Positions 1 to 8,555 of a stretch of 43,752 nucleotides of DNA are shown one piece after another. This DNA comes from Pseudomonas viridiflava. Lineage in GTDB: Bacteria; Pseudomonadota; Gammaproteobacteria; Pseudomonadales; Pseudomonadaceae. The notes below the pieces were generated by a model. That model was not told where the DNA came from, searched no databases, and saw only the letters and a program-made list of their open reading frames with translations. Position numbers and translations under genes: made by a program. How positions within the stretch are numbered: position 1 is the stretch's first letter; each line of letters begins with the position of its first letter. The stretch spans positions 52,609 to 96,360 of the forward strand of contig NZ_LKEH01000018.1 of assembly GCF_001642795.1 (NCBI RefSeq), written 5' to 3'.

Positions 1-32
1 CGCGCTTTTGTTTGGAGGCAAGCGCTGACTCG

Positions 33-1109
33 TTACGTCTGAACGCTCATGTCCTGACAGTCGGCGCGAATGTCATCCGCAATGACCACACGATTGCGGC
101 CGGTGCTTTTGGCGAGGTAGAGCGCTTTGTCGGCTTCGTGAAGCCAGGCCGATGTGTCATTAAGGCCGTGGTTATAAGCCGCAACGCCGATGCTGAGGCT
201 GACCTTCAAGTCTTCGTGCAGGGAGTAGGTGAGTTCATCGATGGCCAGCCGCAGCTTTTCAAGGACTTTGCGGGCTTGCGCCGTGTTGGCACCCGGCAGG
301 ATTACGCAGAACTCATCGCCGCCGCAGCGTCCCGTGACGTCGTTCTTGCGCAGGTTGTCCACCATCGCCTGGCTGATGCTCTGCAGCACCGTGTCGCCTA
401 CCAGATGGCCGTAGGTGTCGTTGATCGTCTTGAAGAAATCGATATCGAACAGCGCGACCACGCAGTCCTGATTCAGGCTTCGGCTTTTTGCGAACTCGAT
501 ATCAAGCAGTTCCTTCCAGGCGCCATGGTTGAGCAGGCCGGTCAGGCTGTCGGTGCGGCTGAGCCTGTGCAGTATGTTCCTGTGTTCACGCAGCTTGAGC
601 GTGACCTGATGGCTCATCCAGCCGATGAAGATCGGGTAGATCACCAGCACCGGAAGGCAGGCGTACATCTGCATCGGGGTGCTTTCGAGATTGATCACCG
701 GATCCAGCACCAGCAGTGAAACCATGATGCCTGCCGCTTGGGCGACGAAGCCCCTGAACATGAGGCGTGGGCCGGCCGCTGCGATGTTGTGCATGGCCAT
801 CATCGCGACCACAGTGATCGCGGGCAGCACACTGAACCCCATTGCACCGATCCAGAAGCCGCCGCAGAACGAGTCGGTCAGCAGGTTGCGCCATTCCGCC
901 TGGTAGGGCTGCCTGGATGTTCTGGCCAGGTAGTAGGCAACGTGGGGCCATATCAGCGCATTGAAAAATGCCAATGCCCAAAGCCATGGCGCGGCATTCA
1001 GGTGAAACAGGGAGGCTGCGACGGTGAGAAAGCCCACGCTGACGCCGACCGTTCGTGGCGCATAGATTCGCTTGGCGAATGCCAGTCCTTTGCCTTGAAA
1101 TCGGTTCAT
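33..1109 (-). CDS. MASE2-GGDEF diguanylate cyclase (AdrA/DgcC-like)
   Basis: Probably makes cyclic di-GMP from two GTP at the inner membrane. The N-terminal ~170 residues are several hydrophobic helices that resemble the MASE2 sensor domain (early RIYAPRTVG motif, then WPHVAYYLAR and RNLLTDSFCGG). The C-terminal half is a GGDEF domain with DFFKxINDTYGH and an intact GGDEF signature at about residues 263-267. An RKND motif five residues before it matches the RxxD product-inhibition site. No EAL domain is present. The frame stays open up to 1193, but MASE2 proteins begin about ten residues before the RIY motif, and a weak GGTAAG Shine-Dalgarno lies before the Met at 1109, so that start is preferred; 1193 and 1151 remain possible. 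It appears monocistronic. The signal sensed is unknown. Confidence 0.87.
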   Translation of the reverse strand: MNRFQGKGLAFAKRIYAPRTVGVSVGFLTVAASLFHLNAAPWLWALAFFNALIWPHVAYYLARTSRQPYQAEWRNLLTDSFCGGFWIGAMGFSVLPAITVVAMMAMHNIAAAGPRLMFRGFVAQAAGIMVSLLVLDPVINLESTPMQMYACLPVLVIYPIFIGWMSHQVTLKLREHRNILHRLSRTDSLTGLLNHGAWKELLDIEFAKSRSLNQDCVVALFDIDFFKTINDTYGHLVGDTVLQSISQAMVDNLRKNDVTGRCGGDEFCVILPGANTAQARKVLEKLRLAIDELTYSLHEDLKVSLSIGVAAYNHGLNDTSAWLHEADKALYLAKSTGRNRVVIADDIRADCQDMSVQT

Positions 1110-1319
1110 AACGCTTACCGGAATCTGATTGAACCGGTCAGAAACCTTCATCCTTGACCGAAAGGGTAGAGTTTGGCGTGTCACAAATGCCATGGGAAGA
1201 GCATTTTGCCATTATTCATGGAGAACAACTCGTTACGCTGTCATGAACGGTCGCATCGAAGACGATTTGGATGAAGAGGTGCAGCGAAGGGCTTCAAAAG
1301 AATGGCCAGGCCATTGGAG

Positions 1320-1346
1320 CCGCTTGCCGTCGTGCTCGGCAAGCGG
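1320..1346. other. Hairpin between the MFS gene and the cyclase gene
   Basis: A perfect 10-bp inverted repeat (CCGCTTGCCG, 7-nt loop, CGGCAAGCGG) sits 16 bases beyond the stop of the MFS gene. It has no T-run on either strand, so it may stabilise the mRNA end or act as a weak terminator. The rest of 1194-1362 shows nothing gene-like. Confidence 0.4.
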
Positions 1347-1362
1347 TCCCTTGACGTGTGGG

Positions 1363-2577
1363 TTATGCAGGAACGGCTGACCCTGAGGTTCGGGCTTTGC
1401 GTGCCATCGTCAGCCAGGCAAGCGCGATGGCCAGCATCGCAACAACGGCGGCGACATAGCCGACGGCTTCAAGGCCCAGGTATTCGATGGTGACGCCACC
1501 GATGATCGACCCCAGCCCGATGCCCGCATTGGCGGCCGACACGTTCAACGTGCCAGCAAGCGCCTGAGCCTGCGGTGCGGCTTTCATGACCCGGATCTGA
1601 CAGATGGGGAACAGCGCGGTGTGCGCAATGCCCCATACCGCCAACACCACAGCCAGCAATGGCAGTGATCCTGCGGCCGGCACACTTGCCGTCATGCCCA
1701 GCGCCAGTAACAGCGCAAAAGCGATGGTCGCACCCAGCGGGCTGCGATCCACAAAGCGGCCGCCCAGTGCGTTGCCGATCAGGCCGACTGCACCAAAGCC
1801 CATCAGCCACCAGCCCACCTGCGCCGACTCGATACCGGCGATCCGCTCCAGCGTGTCAGCCAGGTAGGTGTAAGCGCCGAACATCGCGGTGAACAACAGA
1901 ATCGACAGCAGCAGGTTGGCAATGAAATGCGGGTCACGCAGGATTCTGGCCTGTTGAGCCAGCCCGACTTTCTCGGTGGGTGCCATTTTTGGCATTGAGA
2001 AGGCGAGCAACACGGCCATCAAGACAGACAGTGCCGTCAGTGCCCAGAACGCGCCGCGCCAGCCCACTGCGTCGGCAAACACCGTGCCCAGCGGAATGCC
2101 GAACAGCATGGCCGCCGAGATGCCCAGATACACCTGAGCAACGGCCTTGCCTGCCTGTTTGGGGCCTGCCATCAGCCCTGCGGTCTCACTGGCCGTACCC
2201 CAGAAAACCGGTAACGCCAACGCCGGAATGAAGCGCGCCAGCGCCAGCACCCAGATGTTGCTCGACACTGCCGCCAGTGCATTGGAGGCGGCGAAGATCA
2301 GCAGGATCACGATAAACGTTCGCTTGCGATCCAGGTGCGAGAGCATCGCCGTCAGCGGTGGGCCGAACAGCATGACCGTGAAGGCGAACAGGGTGACCAG
2401 CAGCCCGGCGTTGGAGATCGAAATGCCCAGATCCCTGGCCAGTGCGGGCAGCAGACCGATGATGAGAAATTCAGTGGTGACGATCACAAATCCGGCCAAG
2501 GCCAGAATGGCGATGGACAGACCGGCCCCGGTCGAGCGTTCGCTCGCGGCGGCGGATGTTGTTTCTTGAGACGACAT
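1363..2577 (-). CDS. MFS efflux transporter (AraJ/YdhP/SotB-like, DHA1 type)
   Basis: A 404-residue major facilitator with about twelve hydrophobic segments. It is predicted to export a small molecule (sugar, amino-acid derivative or drug) across the inner membrane by proton antiport. The motif-A region after TM2 reads GPPLTAMLSHLDRKR, close to the family pattern GxLaDrxGrkr. TM1 is preceded by a short Ser/Thr/Ala-rich tail. The frame runs up to 2625, but the Met at 2577 (MSSQETTSAA) gives a normal family N-terminus, and the extra upstream residues are Cys/Trp-rich and unlike an MFS start. A LysR gene is transcribed divergently from 2687, a common arrangement in which the regulator controls the exporter. 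The substrate cannot be told from sequence. Confidence 0.88.
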   Translation of the reverse strand: MSSQETTSAAASERSTGAGLSIAILALAGFVIVTTEFLIIGLLPALARDLGISISNAGLLVTLFAFTVMLFGPPLTAMLSHLDRKRTFIVILLIFAASNALAAVSSNIWVLALARFIPALALPVFWGTASETAGLMAGPKQAGKAVAQVYLGISAAMLFGIPLGTVFADAVGWRGAFWALTALSVLMAVLLAFSMPKMAPTEKVGLAQQARILRDPHFIANLLLSILLFTAMFGAYTYLADTLERIAGIESAQVGWWLMGFGAVGLIGNALGGRFVDRSPLGATIAFALLLALGMTASVPAAGSLPLLAVVLAVWGIAHTALFPICQIRVMKAAPQAQALAGTLNVSAANAGIGLGSIIGGVTIEYLGLEAVGYVAAVVAMLAIALAWLTMARKARTSGSAVPA

Positions 2578-2658
2578 GACACAAACCCGATAGAAATTAG
2601 CGTGCCAGCATATTTCAGAAACCATTTCCTATCTGTGGCGAATTTTCCGTACATTAAG

Positions 2659-2669
2659 GAATTAAATTC
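2659..2669. promoter_or_regulatory. Candidate LysR operator half-site region
   Basis: Within the 109-bp MFS/LysR intergenic gap, GAATT-A-AATTC is a perfect short inverted repeat 18 bases before the LysR start. LysR-type proteins often bind AT-rich dyads in such divergent gaps and repress themselves. The assignment is positional only. Confidence 0.3.
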
Positions 2670-2686
2670 ACCAATGGTCTGCATCC

Positions 2687-3595
2687 ATGCTTTCTACGGA
2701 TCGTCTCAAAGGCATTGAAACGTTTGTAGCGGTTGCCAACGCAGGCAGCTTCACGGCCGCCGCCGAGCGTCTGAGCCTGACCAATTCGGCGGTCAGTAAA
2801 AGTGTGGCCCGCCTGGAAAGCCGCTTGGGCATGCGGCTGTTCGAGCGCACCACGCGAAGTCTGGCGCTGACCGAGGAGGGCGCGACCTACCATGCTGTCT
2901 GCACGCGCATGCTGGCCGAACTGGAAGAAGCGGAAACCGCACTGGCGGCGCAGTGCTCCGAGCCGGCCGGTCAGTTGCGTATCGACCTGCCCGCCACCTT
3001 TGGCCGACTGCACGTACTGCCGCAGATTCTGGCGTTTGCCGAAAGTCATCCCAAACTGCGCCCGCATGTCACTTTCACCGACCGCTTCGTCGACATTCTG
3101 GAGGAGGGCATCGACCTTGCGGTGCGCATCGGTGGTCCGTCGATCTGGCCTGCAGGGCTCGCGCATCGCTGCCTGGGGACCGAACGGGTGATTTTCTGCG
3201 CCGCGCCTGCTTATCTGCAACGCCACGGCATGCCGCGTACTTTCGAGGATCTGGTCGACCATGCGTGCATCCTGTTTGGTCGGGGCGATGGCTCTGTCAG
3301 TCCGTGGCTGTTCGTTGACGCGCAGGGGCAGCCTGAAACACGGGCGGTGGAAGCCCGTATTGTGGTGGGCAACGGGGAAGCTCAGGTCGCTGCCGTGACG
3401 TCGGCCTGCGGCATCGCGCAACTGGCGACCTGGCTGATCAAGGACCAGTTGCAGCGTGGCGAACTGGTGGAAATCCTCCCGCATCTGGCCACTGACGGCC
3501 TGGCCCTGCACCTGGCCTGGCCGCGCAGCCGTGAATCGCTGCCCAAGGTGCAGGGGCTGGTGGCGTTGCTTTCAGGCGCCTTGCGGGTGGAGTGA
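2687..3595 (+). CDS. LysR-family transcriptional regulator
   Basis: A 302-residue LysR-type regulator of standard length. The winged helix-turn-helix occupies about residues 1-60 (MLSTDRLKGIETFVAVANAG, then SFTAAAERLSLTNSAVSKSVARLE), with the typical FERTTRSLALTEEG wing. The remainder is the periplasmic-binding-protein-like effector domain (IDLPATFGRLHVLPQI, DLAVRIGGP) seen in the large group of LTTRs that control flavin enzymes and exporters. It is divergent from the MFS exporter, which is its likely target. The Shine-Dalgarno is poor, but no better in-frame start exists. The inducer is unknown. Confidence 0.92.
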   Translation: MLSTDRLKGIETFVAVANAGSFTAAAERLSLTNSAVSKSVARLESRLGMRLFERTTRSLALTEEGATYHAVCTRMLAELEEAETALAAQCSEPAGQLRIDLPATFGRLHVLPQILAFAESHPKLRPHVTFTDRFVDILEEGIDLAVRIGGPSIWPAGLAHRCLGTERVIFCAAPAYLQRHGMPRTFEDLVDHACILFGRGDGSVSPWLFVDAQGQPETRAVEARIVVGNGEAQVAAVTSACGIAQLATWLIKDQLQRGELVEILPHLATDGLALHLAWPRSRESLPKVQGLVALLSGALRVE

Positions 3596-3607
3596 TGGGG
3601 CTGCGGG

Positions 3608-4198
3608 TTATTGGCCGATGACGGCGTTCACCAGTGCGGCGTGCTGCTTGGGGTCTTTGGCGTTGGAGACCACATTCAGAACCGCCGCACGTTTGCCCGA
3701 GGCCGCCATAATCGTTGTGCTCAACACCTTGGTGTCGCTCATGGTCGCCGAGGTGTCCACCTGACGGATGCCGAGACCGTTTTTCTTGACGATCTTTTTC
3801 TCGCCCAGTTTTTTGAAGTCCTTATAGCCCGCGCCCTGCTGGGCCATGGTGCCTGCGACCAGACCGTCCAGCACCACGCTGTCGTTGTCACCGACCTCAA
3901 CGCCCGACGGCAGCGGTGTCTCTGTCGCGATGACCACACGCTTCTCAGCTGCGTTGGTGTACAGCGAGCCTGTCACGCCCTGAGCCTTGGCTTTCTCGTC
4001 GATCTCGGGCATGTCGCCCTGCACGAAACCCGCAGGCAGCGTGAACGCCAGTTTGCCGCCGAGCAGCGAAGCCTTCTGAGTTGTCGCCGCTGCTGGCGCA
4101 GCAGCCTGAGTCTTGGACGCCGCCTGAGCGTTAACCATCCCCAGCGTGCCGACCAACGCCATGCACACCACAATTGCCTTGAAACTGAACGACGGCAT
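3608..4198 (-). CDS. Secreted/periplasmic protein of unknown function
   Basis: A 196-residue protein with a clear N-terminal signal peptide (MPSFSFKAIVVCMALVGTLG, cleavage likely after MVNAQA), followed by a low-complexity Ala/Gln/Thr linker. The mature part is alternating beta-like segments such as GKLAFTLPAGFVQGDMPE and KRVVIATETPLP, with no cysteine pair or catalytic motif visible. The Met at 4198 has a good GGGAG Shine-Dalgarno 6 nt upstream, so the longer open frame to 4318 is rejected. It converges on the LysR gene with a 12-bp gap. It looks like a conserved Pseudomonas periplasmic protein, but I do not recognise a function. Confidence 0.75.
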   Translation of the reverse strand: MPSFSFKAIVVCMALVGTLGMVNAQAASKTQAAAPAAATTQKASLLGGKLAFTLPAGFVQGDMPEIDEKAKAQGVTGSLYTNAAEKRVVIATETPLPSGVEVGDNDSVVLDGLVAGTMAQQGAGYKDFKKLGEKKIVKKNGLGIRQVDTSATMSDTKVLSTTIMAASGKRAAVLNVVSNAKDPKQHAALVNAVIGQ

Positions 4199-4410
4199 AG
4201 GAACTCCCTGATTGCCTGATTTTGGATGGACAGCATTGTGCCTGAGGGATACGAGCAGGCAGACAGGAAAAAGTGCCCTGAGGTGGGAATGGCTGTTGCT
4301 GAAACTGGGAGGGCCCAAGTGAGTTCAAGACCGGACGCGGAGCACGCACAGCGTGGGAACGAGCGGTACAAAAGTCGCGATGAGTATCTGGGGCGAGCAC
4401 TATTTCGGCC

Positions 4411-4498
4411 GTGGGAGCGGACTCGTCCGCGAAAGCTGGTACATCCGATGAAGATGTAGTGTCTGAAACGCAGTATTCGCGGACAAGTCCGCTCCCAC
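4411..4498. repeat. REPIN, GTGGGAGCGGAC family
   Basis: Two 22-bp REP sequences face each other: one begins GTGGGAGCGGACTCGTCCGC at 4411-4432, and its near reverse complement lies at 4477-4498, with 44 bp between them. This is the REP-doublet (REPIN) form mobilised by RAYT transposases in Pseudomonas. The rest of the 4199-4629 gap holds degenerate pieces of the other REP family (around 4335-4361 and 4545-4585) and no gene. Confidence 0.85.
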
Positions 4499-4629
4499 TT
4501 TCAGATACCGCATTCCTTCAGGTCGATTTGTGCATAACGATAAGTGTTCTGCGTAGGCATGCAGCTCCGTGAAGCTCTGCGTCATATCGAGATCGCGATG
4601 CGGATCCAGGATCGTAGGCGCGCGAATCC

Positions 4630-5001
4630 TCATTCCTTCCTAAAAATCGGCCGAATCCCGCGGCATTTCGGGTACGCCACACATCCCCAGAAGTCACCGG
4701 CGTTCTTTCCGGTGCGCGCCACTTTGATGACCATGGGCTTTTTGCAGTGTGGGCAGTTGGGCGTGGCGGGTCTTGTTTCGGGTTTTGGCGTTGTCGGTTT
4801 GGACTTTCGCTTGCGAGGCTTTGCTCTGGTGTTAGAAGGCTGTTCGCTGACGCCGAGTGGCGCAGCCTCCACAACAGACACGTCCCGTTTTTCATTGTCA
4901 GCGTCCGGCTTACGGCGACTGATTGTCGCCGCCGCGGCCTTGACCAGCCTGCGTATCGCGCCGATGAAAGCCTGCAGAGGAGGTTGAGTCTTGCGCGCCA
5001 T
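4630..5001 (-). CDS. Small topoisomerase-type zinc-finger protein
   Basis: A 123-residue basic protein. The N-terminal two thirds are Lys/Arg/Pro-rich and low in complexity. The C-terminal ~40 residues form a four-cysteine zinc finger like those at the end of topoisomerase I: CPHCKKPMVIKV, a GKNAGDFWGC segment and YPKCRG, giving C-x2-C...C-x6-C. Such stand-alone C4 domains usually bind single-stranded DNA or RNA. The start codon at 5001 is the only Met that retains the whole basic tail. It is divergent from the Aer-like receptor gene. The biological role is not known. Confidence 0.8.
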   Translation of the reverse strand: MARKTQPPLQAFIGAIRRLVKAAAATISRRKPDADNEKRDVSVVEAAPLGVSEQPSNTRAKPRKRKSKPTTPKPETRPATPNCPHCKKPMVIKVARTGKNAGDFWGCVAYPKCRGIRPIFRKE

Positions 5002-5206
5002 GAGGGCCTTCAGTACACGAGTGTCGGTTCAAAGGCGGCATGGTGCAGAGATCGGCACCGCCAAGTAAAGCGTCCCGTCCATTCAAGACCTTGCCCTCCC
5101 GGACGATAAAAGGAATCTGGACCATTGGTTGTGCCTTGGCGGGTGTGTGCTACACCTTCAAGGCGTGCCCCAGGATATTTCGCATTTACCAGGGAGTGGA
5201 TGTTCA

Positions 5207-6772
5207 ATGCGTGTCAACTTGCCCGTTACCCAGACAGAACGGACCTTTCCAGCGTCTGAGCGTCTCATTTCCACGACAGACCTCAACAGCCACATCACCT
5301 ACTGCAACGATGCGTTTGTGTCGCTCAGCGGTTTCACGCGTGAAGAACTGATCGGGCAGCCGCACAACCTTGTGCGCCACCCCGACATGCCTGCGTCGGT
5401 ATTTGCCCACATGTGGGAAACCATCAAACAGGGCAAACCCTGGATGGGCGTGGTCAAGAACCGCTCCAAGCAGGGCGACTATTACTGGGTCAGCGCCTAC
5501 GTCACTGCGGTGTACGAAAACGGCCGCATCGTGGGTTACGAATCTGTCCGCTCCCTGCCGACCCGCGACCAGGTGCGCCGCGCCGAAGCGCTCTATGCGC
5601 GCCTGCGGGCTGGCAAGTCGGCAGTCTCCAAAGCCAGCGCTGCGGCTTATCACCTCGTACGCCAATTGCCGATGATTCTCTGCACGCTGGCGTTGATTGC
5701 CGGTGTGTACCTGCTAGACGATCAAGCCTCGTTCGTCATGATTCTCGTCGTGCTGCTCGCGTTAGGCAGCTTTCTCGAAATCCGTCACCGCAACAGCTTG
5801 CGCAAAACGCTGGAAGAGCACCCCAAGGCGTTCACCAGTGCGCTGGTTGCGCTGACCTACAGCGACAACCGAGGCCCGCAAGGCCAGCTCGATCTGGCAA
5901 TGCTCAGCGAGGAAGCCCGACTGCAGGCCGCCTTGACTCGCCTTGTCGACACAGGCGAGAGCGTCAGGCAGCACGCCGGGCAATCGGCGCAGTTGTCGGC
6001 TCGGCAGGCTGAATCGCTCGACCAGCAACGCAGCGAAGCAGACCAGTCCGCCACCGCGATCAACCAGATGGCAGCGACCATTCAGGAAGTCACCCACAAC
6101 GTACAGAACACCGCCCACGCCGCCGAAGAAGCCGACAAACTTGCCCAGCACGGGCGTGGACTGGCGGACGAAAGCCTGCTGGCGATCCGTCACATGGCCA
6201 ACTCTGTAACCGAGATCGGTCAGGCCGTCGGTGACCTTGCCGATGCGACACAGTCCATCGGCAGTGTGGTGGACGTCATCACTTCCATCGCCCAGCAGAC
6301 CAACCTGCTGGCGCTCAACGCCGCCATCGAGGCAGCACGTGCGGGCGAGCAGGGCCGTGGCTTTGCCGTGGTCGCCGACGAAGTCCGTTCGCTGGCCTCA
6401 CGCACCCAGTCCTCGACCGAACAGATCCAGCAGATCATCACCACCCTGCGCGACGGCGCCTCCCGCGCCGTGCAGACCGCCAGCAAGGGCGAGCAGATCT
6501 CACAGGAAAGCGTCGCCAGCGTCGAAGCCGTGCAAAAAGCGCTCGACGGCATCAGCCAGTCCGTCACCCGCATCACCGGCATGAGCCAGCAAATGGCATC
6601 CGCCTCCGAAGAACAAAGCCACGTGGCAGAAAATATCAGCCAGCAAATCACCCGCATCGCTCAACTCTGCGATCAGAGCGCAGGCCAGGCTCAACAAGGT
6701 TCGCAGATCAGTAGCGAGCTTGAAGGCATGGCGGAGTACCTGCACAGTCTGGCGGAGCGGTTTAGTCGGTAG
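5207..6772 (+). CDS. aer: Aer-type PAS methyl-accepting chemotaxis protein
   Basis: A 521-residue energy/oxygen taxis receptor. An N-terminal PAS domain (about residues 15-115: [47 protein letters not shown]) closely matches the FAD-binding PAS of Aer. A short hydrophobic hairpin follows ([17 protein letters not shown] and [15 protein letters not shown]), with no periplasmic domain, so sensing is cytoplasmic. The C-terminal half is the coiled-coil signalling domain with the conserved hairpin tip around [19 protein letters not shown], which contacts CheA and CheW. Start at 5207 rather than 5129: AGGGAG precedes it and the protein then begins like other Aer homologues. It stands alone, with no che genes nearby. 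Confidence 0.92.
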   Translation: MRVNLPVTQTERTFPASERLISTTDLNSHITYCNDAFVSLSGFTREELIGQPHNLVRHPDMPASVFAHMWETIKQGKPWMGVVKNRSKQGDYYWVSAYVTAVYENGRIVGYESVRSLPTRDQVRRAEALYARLRAGKSAVSKASAAAYHLVRQLPMILCTLALIAGVYLLDDQASFVMILVVLLALGSFLEIRHRNSLRKTLEEHPKAFTSALVALTYSDNRGPQGQLDLAMLSEEARLQAALTRLVDTGESVRQHAGQSAQLSARQAESLDQQRSEADQSATAINQMAATIQEVTHNVQNTAHAAEEADKLAQHGRGLADESLLAIRHMANSVTEIGQAVGDLADATQSIGSVVDVITSIAQQTNLLALNAAIEAARAGEQGRGFAVVADEVRSLASRTQSSTEQIQQIITTLRDGASRAVQTASKGEQISQESVASVEAVQKALDGISQSVTRITGMSQQMASASEEQSHVAENISQQITRIAQLCDQSAGQAQQGSQISSELEGMAEYLHSLAERFSR

Positions 6773-6792
6773 CTTGATGGCAAGGACGTGTC

Positions 6793-6813
6793 TCACCACC
6801 TTTCAGGTGGTGA
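6793..6813. terminator. Hairpin between aer and the small membrane gene
   Basis: TCACCACCT, a 3-nt loop, AGGTGGTGA: a 9-bp perfect stem in the 44-bp gap between convergent genes. The T-run is weak on both strands, so termination is plausible but not certain. Confidence 0.45.
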
Positions 6814-6816
6814 CCG

Positions 6817-7149
6817 CTATTTGTAAACGCGAATTCGGGGGTCGACTTTTCGTTTCAGGAACCACCGGAAGGGTACGTGGGGTACCGGTATACAGAACAG
6901 GTGAGCATTGATAATGACTACCGTCAGCCAGCCGGGAACGTAAATTTCCAGCTGACCGTAAAAATATACTGATTGCGTTGCCTGAATATAGGTGTGTATG
7001 AAGATAGGTATGATCTTGTAGTAAATAGACAGGGCGAACTTTAAGTCGGAATAGTTAGTGTCCGAAAAAGCACGCTGTATCCAGAGCGTGATCATGAAAA
7101 GCGTTGTTGAAAATATGATGAAGGCCGTATACTCGATGAGTTGCGTCAT
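6817..7149 (-). CDS. Small membrane protein, putative T6SS immunity paralogue C
   Basis: A 110-residue protein with three or four hydrophobic stretches (IEYTAFIIFSTTLFMITLWI, IIPIFIHTYI, GWLTVVIINAHLF) and a basic C-terminus. No named family is recognised. It is the last of three small membrane genes downstream of an Hcp/DUF4225-like pair and resembles the one before it: compare FYGQLEIYVPGWLTVVIINA with FYGYQDSSILEWFSLVMVLA. The stretch is noticeably more AT-rich than the flanking core genes. By position it may protect against the upstream effector, but nothing in the sequence proves this. Confidence 0.62.
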   Translation of the reverse strand: MTQLIEYTAFIIFSTTLFMITLWIQRAFSDTNYSDLKFALSIYYKIIPIFIHTYIQATQSVYFYGQLEIYVPGWLTVVIINAHLFCIPVPHVPFRWFLKRKVDPRIRVYK

Positions 7150-7187
7150 TCAGGAAACTCCGGTGTGGGCGATTTCATTTTGAAAGT

Positions 7188-7502
7188 CTAATTGTTTAGA
7201 TTTTTTCTTGAGTACCAAGGTTTGATATCCCGCGTGACAGTGTGGGCGCAGGCATGAGCCAAAACCATTACTAGTGAAAACCATTCCAGAATTGAGCTGT
7301 CTTGATATCCGTAAAAAATGATGTCGTCTTTTTCTATGAAGCGCATGTGTACGTAGCCAAAAAATATGTTGTATGTCGTGTTGATCCAATGTTTGACAGG
7401 CGTGAAGTTTGGCCCTGACCATGAGTAACGCGTCCATAGTGCAGGTAGGTAAAATGCTATCCCGCACGCCGGGAATATAAGGCATATGGCTGTATCTTCC
7501 AT
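7188..7502 (-). CDS. Small membrane protein, putative T6SS immunity paralogue B
   Basis: A 104-residue protein starting at MEDTAICLIF; the longer open frame to 7622 would overlap the preceding gene and lacks a family-like N-terminus. Hydrophobic segments lie at about residues 4-22, 42-55 and 70-88. The shared pattern with its neighbours is a Lys then a Tyr-Asn-Ile/Val motif (VKHWINTTYNIFFGY here; PKLLLTLAYNVFCGH in the upstream copy). It is 38 bp from the next gene, so probably in the same transcript. Low GC. Function is inferred only from its place behind an Hcp-linked gene. Confidence 0.58.
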   Translation of the reverse strand: MEDTAICLIFPACGIAFYLPALWTRYSWSGPNFTPVKHWINTTYNIFFGYVHMRFIEKDDIIFYGYQDSSILEWFSLVMVLAHACAHTVTRDIKPWYSRKNLNN

Positions 7503-7549
7503 TGATGGATATCCGGTGAAAGAGGAGTTTTCTATAAGTTTCGTTGATT

Positions 7550-7846
7550 TTACGTGTCTGTCTTGATTCGTGGTGTCGGCAACAGCAGAGCGAATGCCAG
7601 CGGAATGAACAGCGCCAGCCATCTCAGCACTATACTTTTCAGGGGTATATCAAATGGCAGTGTCCCATAAGTCGCATATTTCAAATACAGATGGCCGCAG
7701 AATACGTTGTAGGCCAATGTAAGCAACAATTTAGGTGTCGAGAAGTTTTTAGCTGAGAAAGCACATGTTGCCCACACTGAGGGGGCGAGCAGCAATAGTG
7801 TTACGGCGATGAACGCACTTTGGCTCAATAAATCATTTAAGCGCAC
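7550..7846 (-). CDS. Small membrane protein, putative T6SS immunity paralogue A
   Basis: A 98-residue protein that begins with GTG at 7846 and overlaps the end of the DUF4225-like gene by 14 bp, which points to translational coupling. Hydrophobic segments are SAFIAVTLLLLAPSVWA and SIVLRWLALFIPLAFALLL, with LAYNVFCGHLYLKY between them. It is the copy nearest the putative effector and hence the best candidate for its cognate immunity protein. It has no recognised domain. No in-frame ATG is available near the 5' end, so GTG is the likely start. Confidence 0.62.
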   Translation of the reverse strand: MRLNDLLSQSAFIAVTLLLLAPSVWATCAFSAKNFSTPKLLLTLAYNVFCGHLYLKYATYGTLPFDIPLKSIVLRWLALFIPLAFALLLPTPRIKTDT

Positions 7847-8555
7847 ATTCCACCTGACTTAGAACTGCTCCAAATGTGATCCAGTCGCTCATCCCCTCCA
7901 AAGCTAAAACTTTAGCTGGCGTGGTTTTATAGGCCATGACACGGTCCGTTCTCATGTAGTGGAAAAGTTTCCAGGCGTCAGGCTTTACAACAAGTCTGGT
8001 CGCGCCATACAAAGACAACCCGAGATCAGCTGTGCCGTAAGCGATATTTCCCGCGCAGGAGTTGAGCCCGCTGGCCTTGGCAATTTCCTGGTAAGCCTTT
8101 CTTACCGGCCCTTCGACATCTGAACGTTCCTCAAACAGACCTCTACCATTTTCATAAAGGTTGTTGCCTCCATGAAGCATCAGTGGCGCTCCGAAAACTA
8201 CGCAAAGTGTCCCAAATGACGCATAACAGATGCCTGCGCCACCCACCAGCTGTAACGCCCCGGCGATGGCACCAACGCTTTTTTGTGATATTTCGGATGA
8301 CTGCCTTGTGAGCCGATCGTGCGCCGCCTCAATCGCCTCCAGCCCCTCATCAACACTCTTCCTGCCGGCCTCCACATCCCGAACGATCCCTTGCGCGTAA
8401 TAGGCCACGTCCCGATTGAACTGCAGCCTGAGCGTCCCGTCACGAATGTGTCGGGCAGACACCGTACAAGCCTGTCCGGCGAGATGGCCTGCCGCCTCGC
8501 TGACCCGCCACAGGTCGTGGCGTCCGGACGACCGTTTTCTCTCCGGCAGGCTCAT
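7833..8555 (-). CDS. DUF4225-like protein, putative Hcp-dependent T6SS effector
   Basis: A 240-residue protein. The N-terminal half is helical and charged (LRLQFNRDVAYYAQGIVRDV, DEGLEAIEAAHDRLTRQ). The centre is Gly-rich and hydrophobic (GAIAGALQLVGGAGICYASF, CVVFGAPLMLHGG), like a membrane-inserting hairpin, and the C-terminal part has a second Gly-rich stretch (GNIAYGTADLGLSLYGATRL). From memory this matches the DUF4225 family commonly found beside Hcp in Pseudomonas; that is recall, not a search result. The start at 8555 overlaps the hcp stop as ATGA, so the two are translationally coupled; the longer start at 8570 is unlikely. A membrane-acting toxin is the natural guess, but no enzymatic motif supports a specific activity. 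Confidence 0.7.
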   Translation of the reverse strand: MSLPERKRSSGRHDLWRVSEAAGHLAGQACTVSARHIRDGTLRLQFNRDVAYYAQGIVRDVEAGRKSVDEGLEAIEAAHDRLTRQSSEISQKSVGAIAGALQLVGGAGICYASFGTLCVVFGAPLMLHGGNNLYENGRGLFEERSDVEGPVRKAYQEIAKASGLNSCAGNIAYGTADLGLSLYGATRLVVKPDAWKLFHYMRTDRVMAYKTTPAKVLALEGMSDWITFGAVLSQVECALK

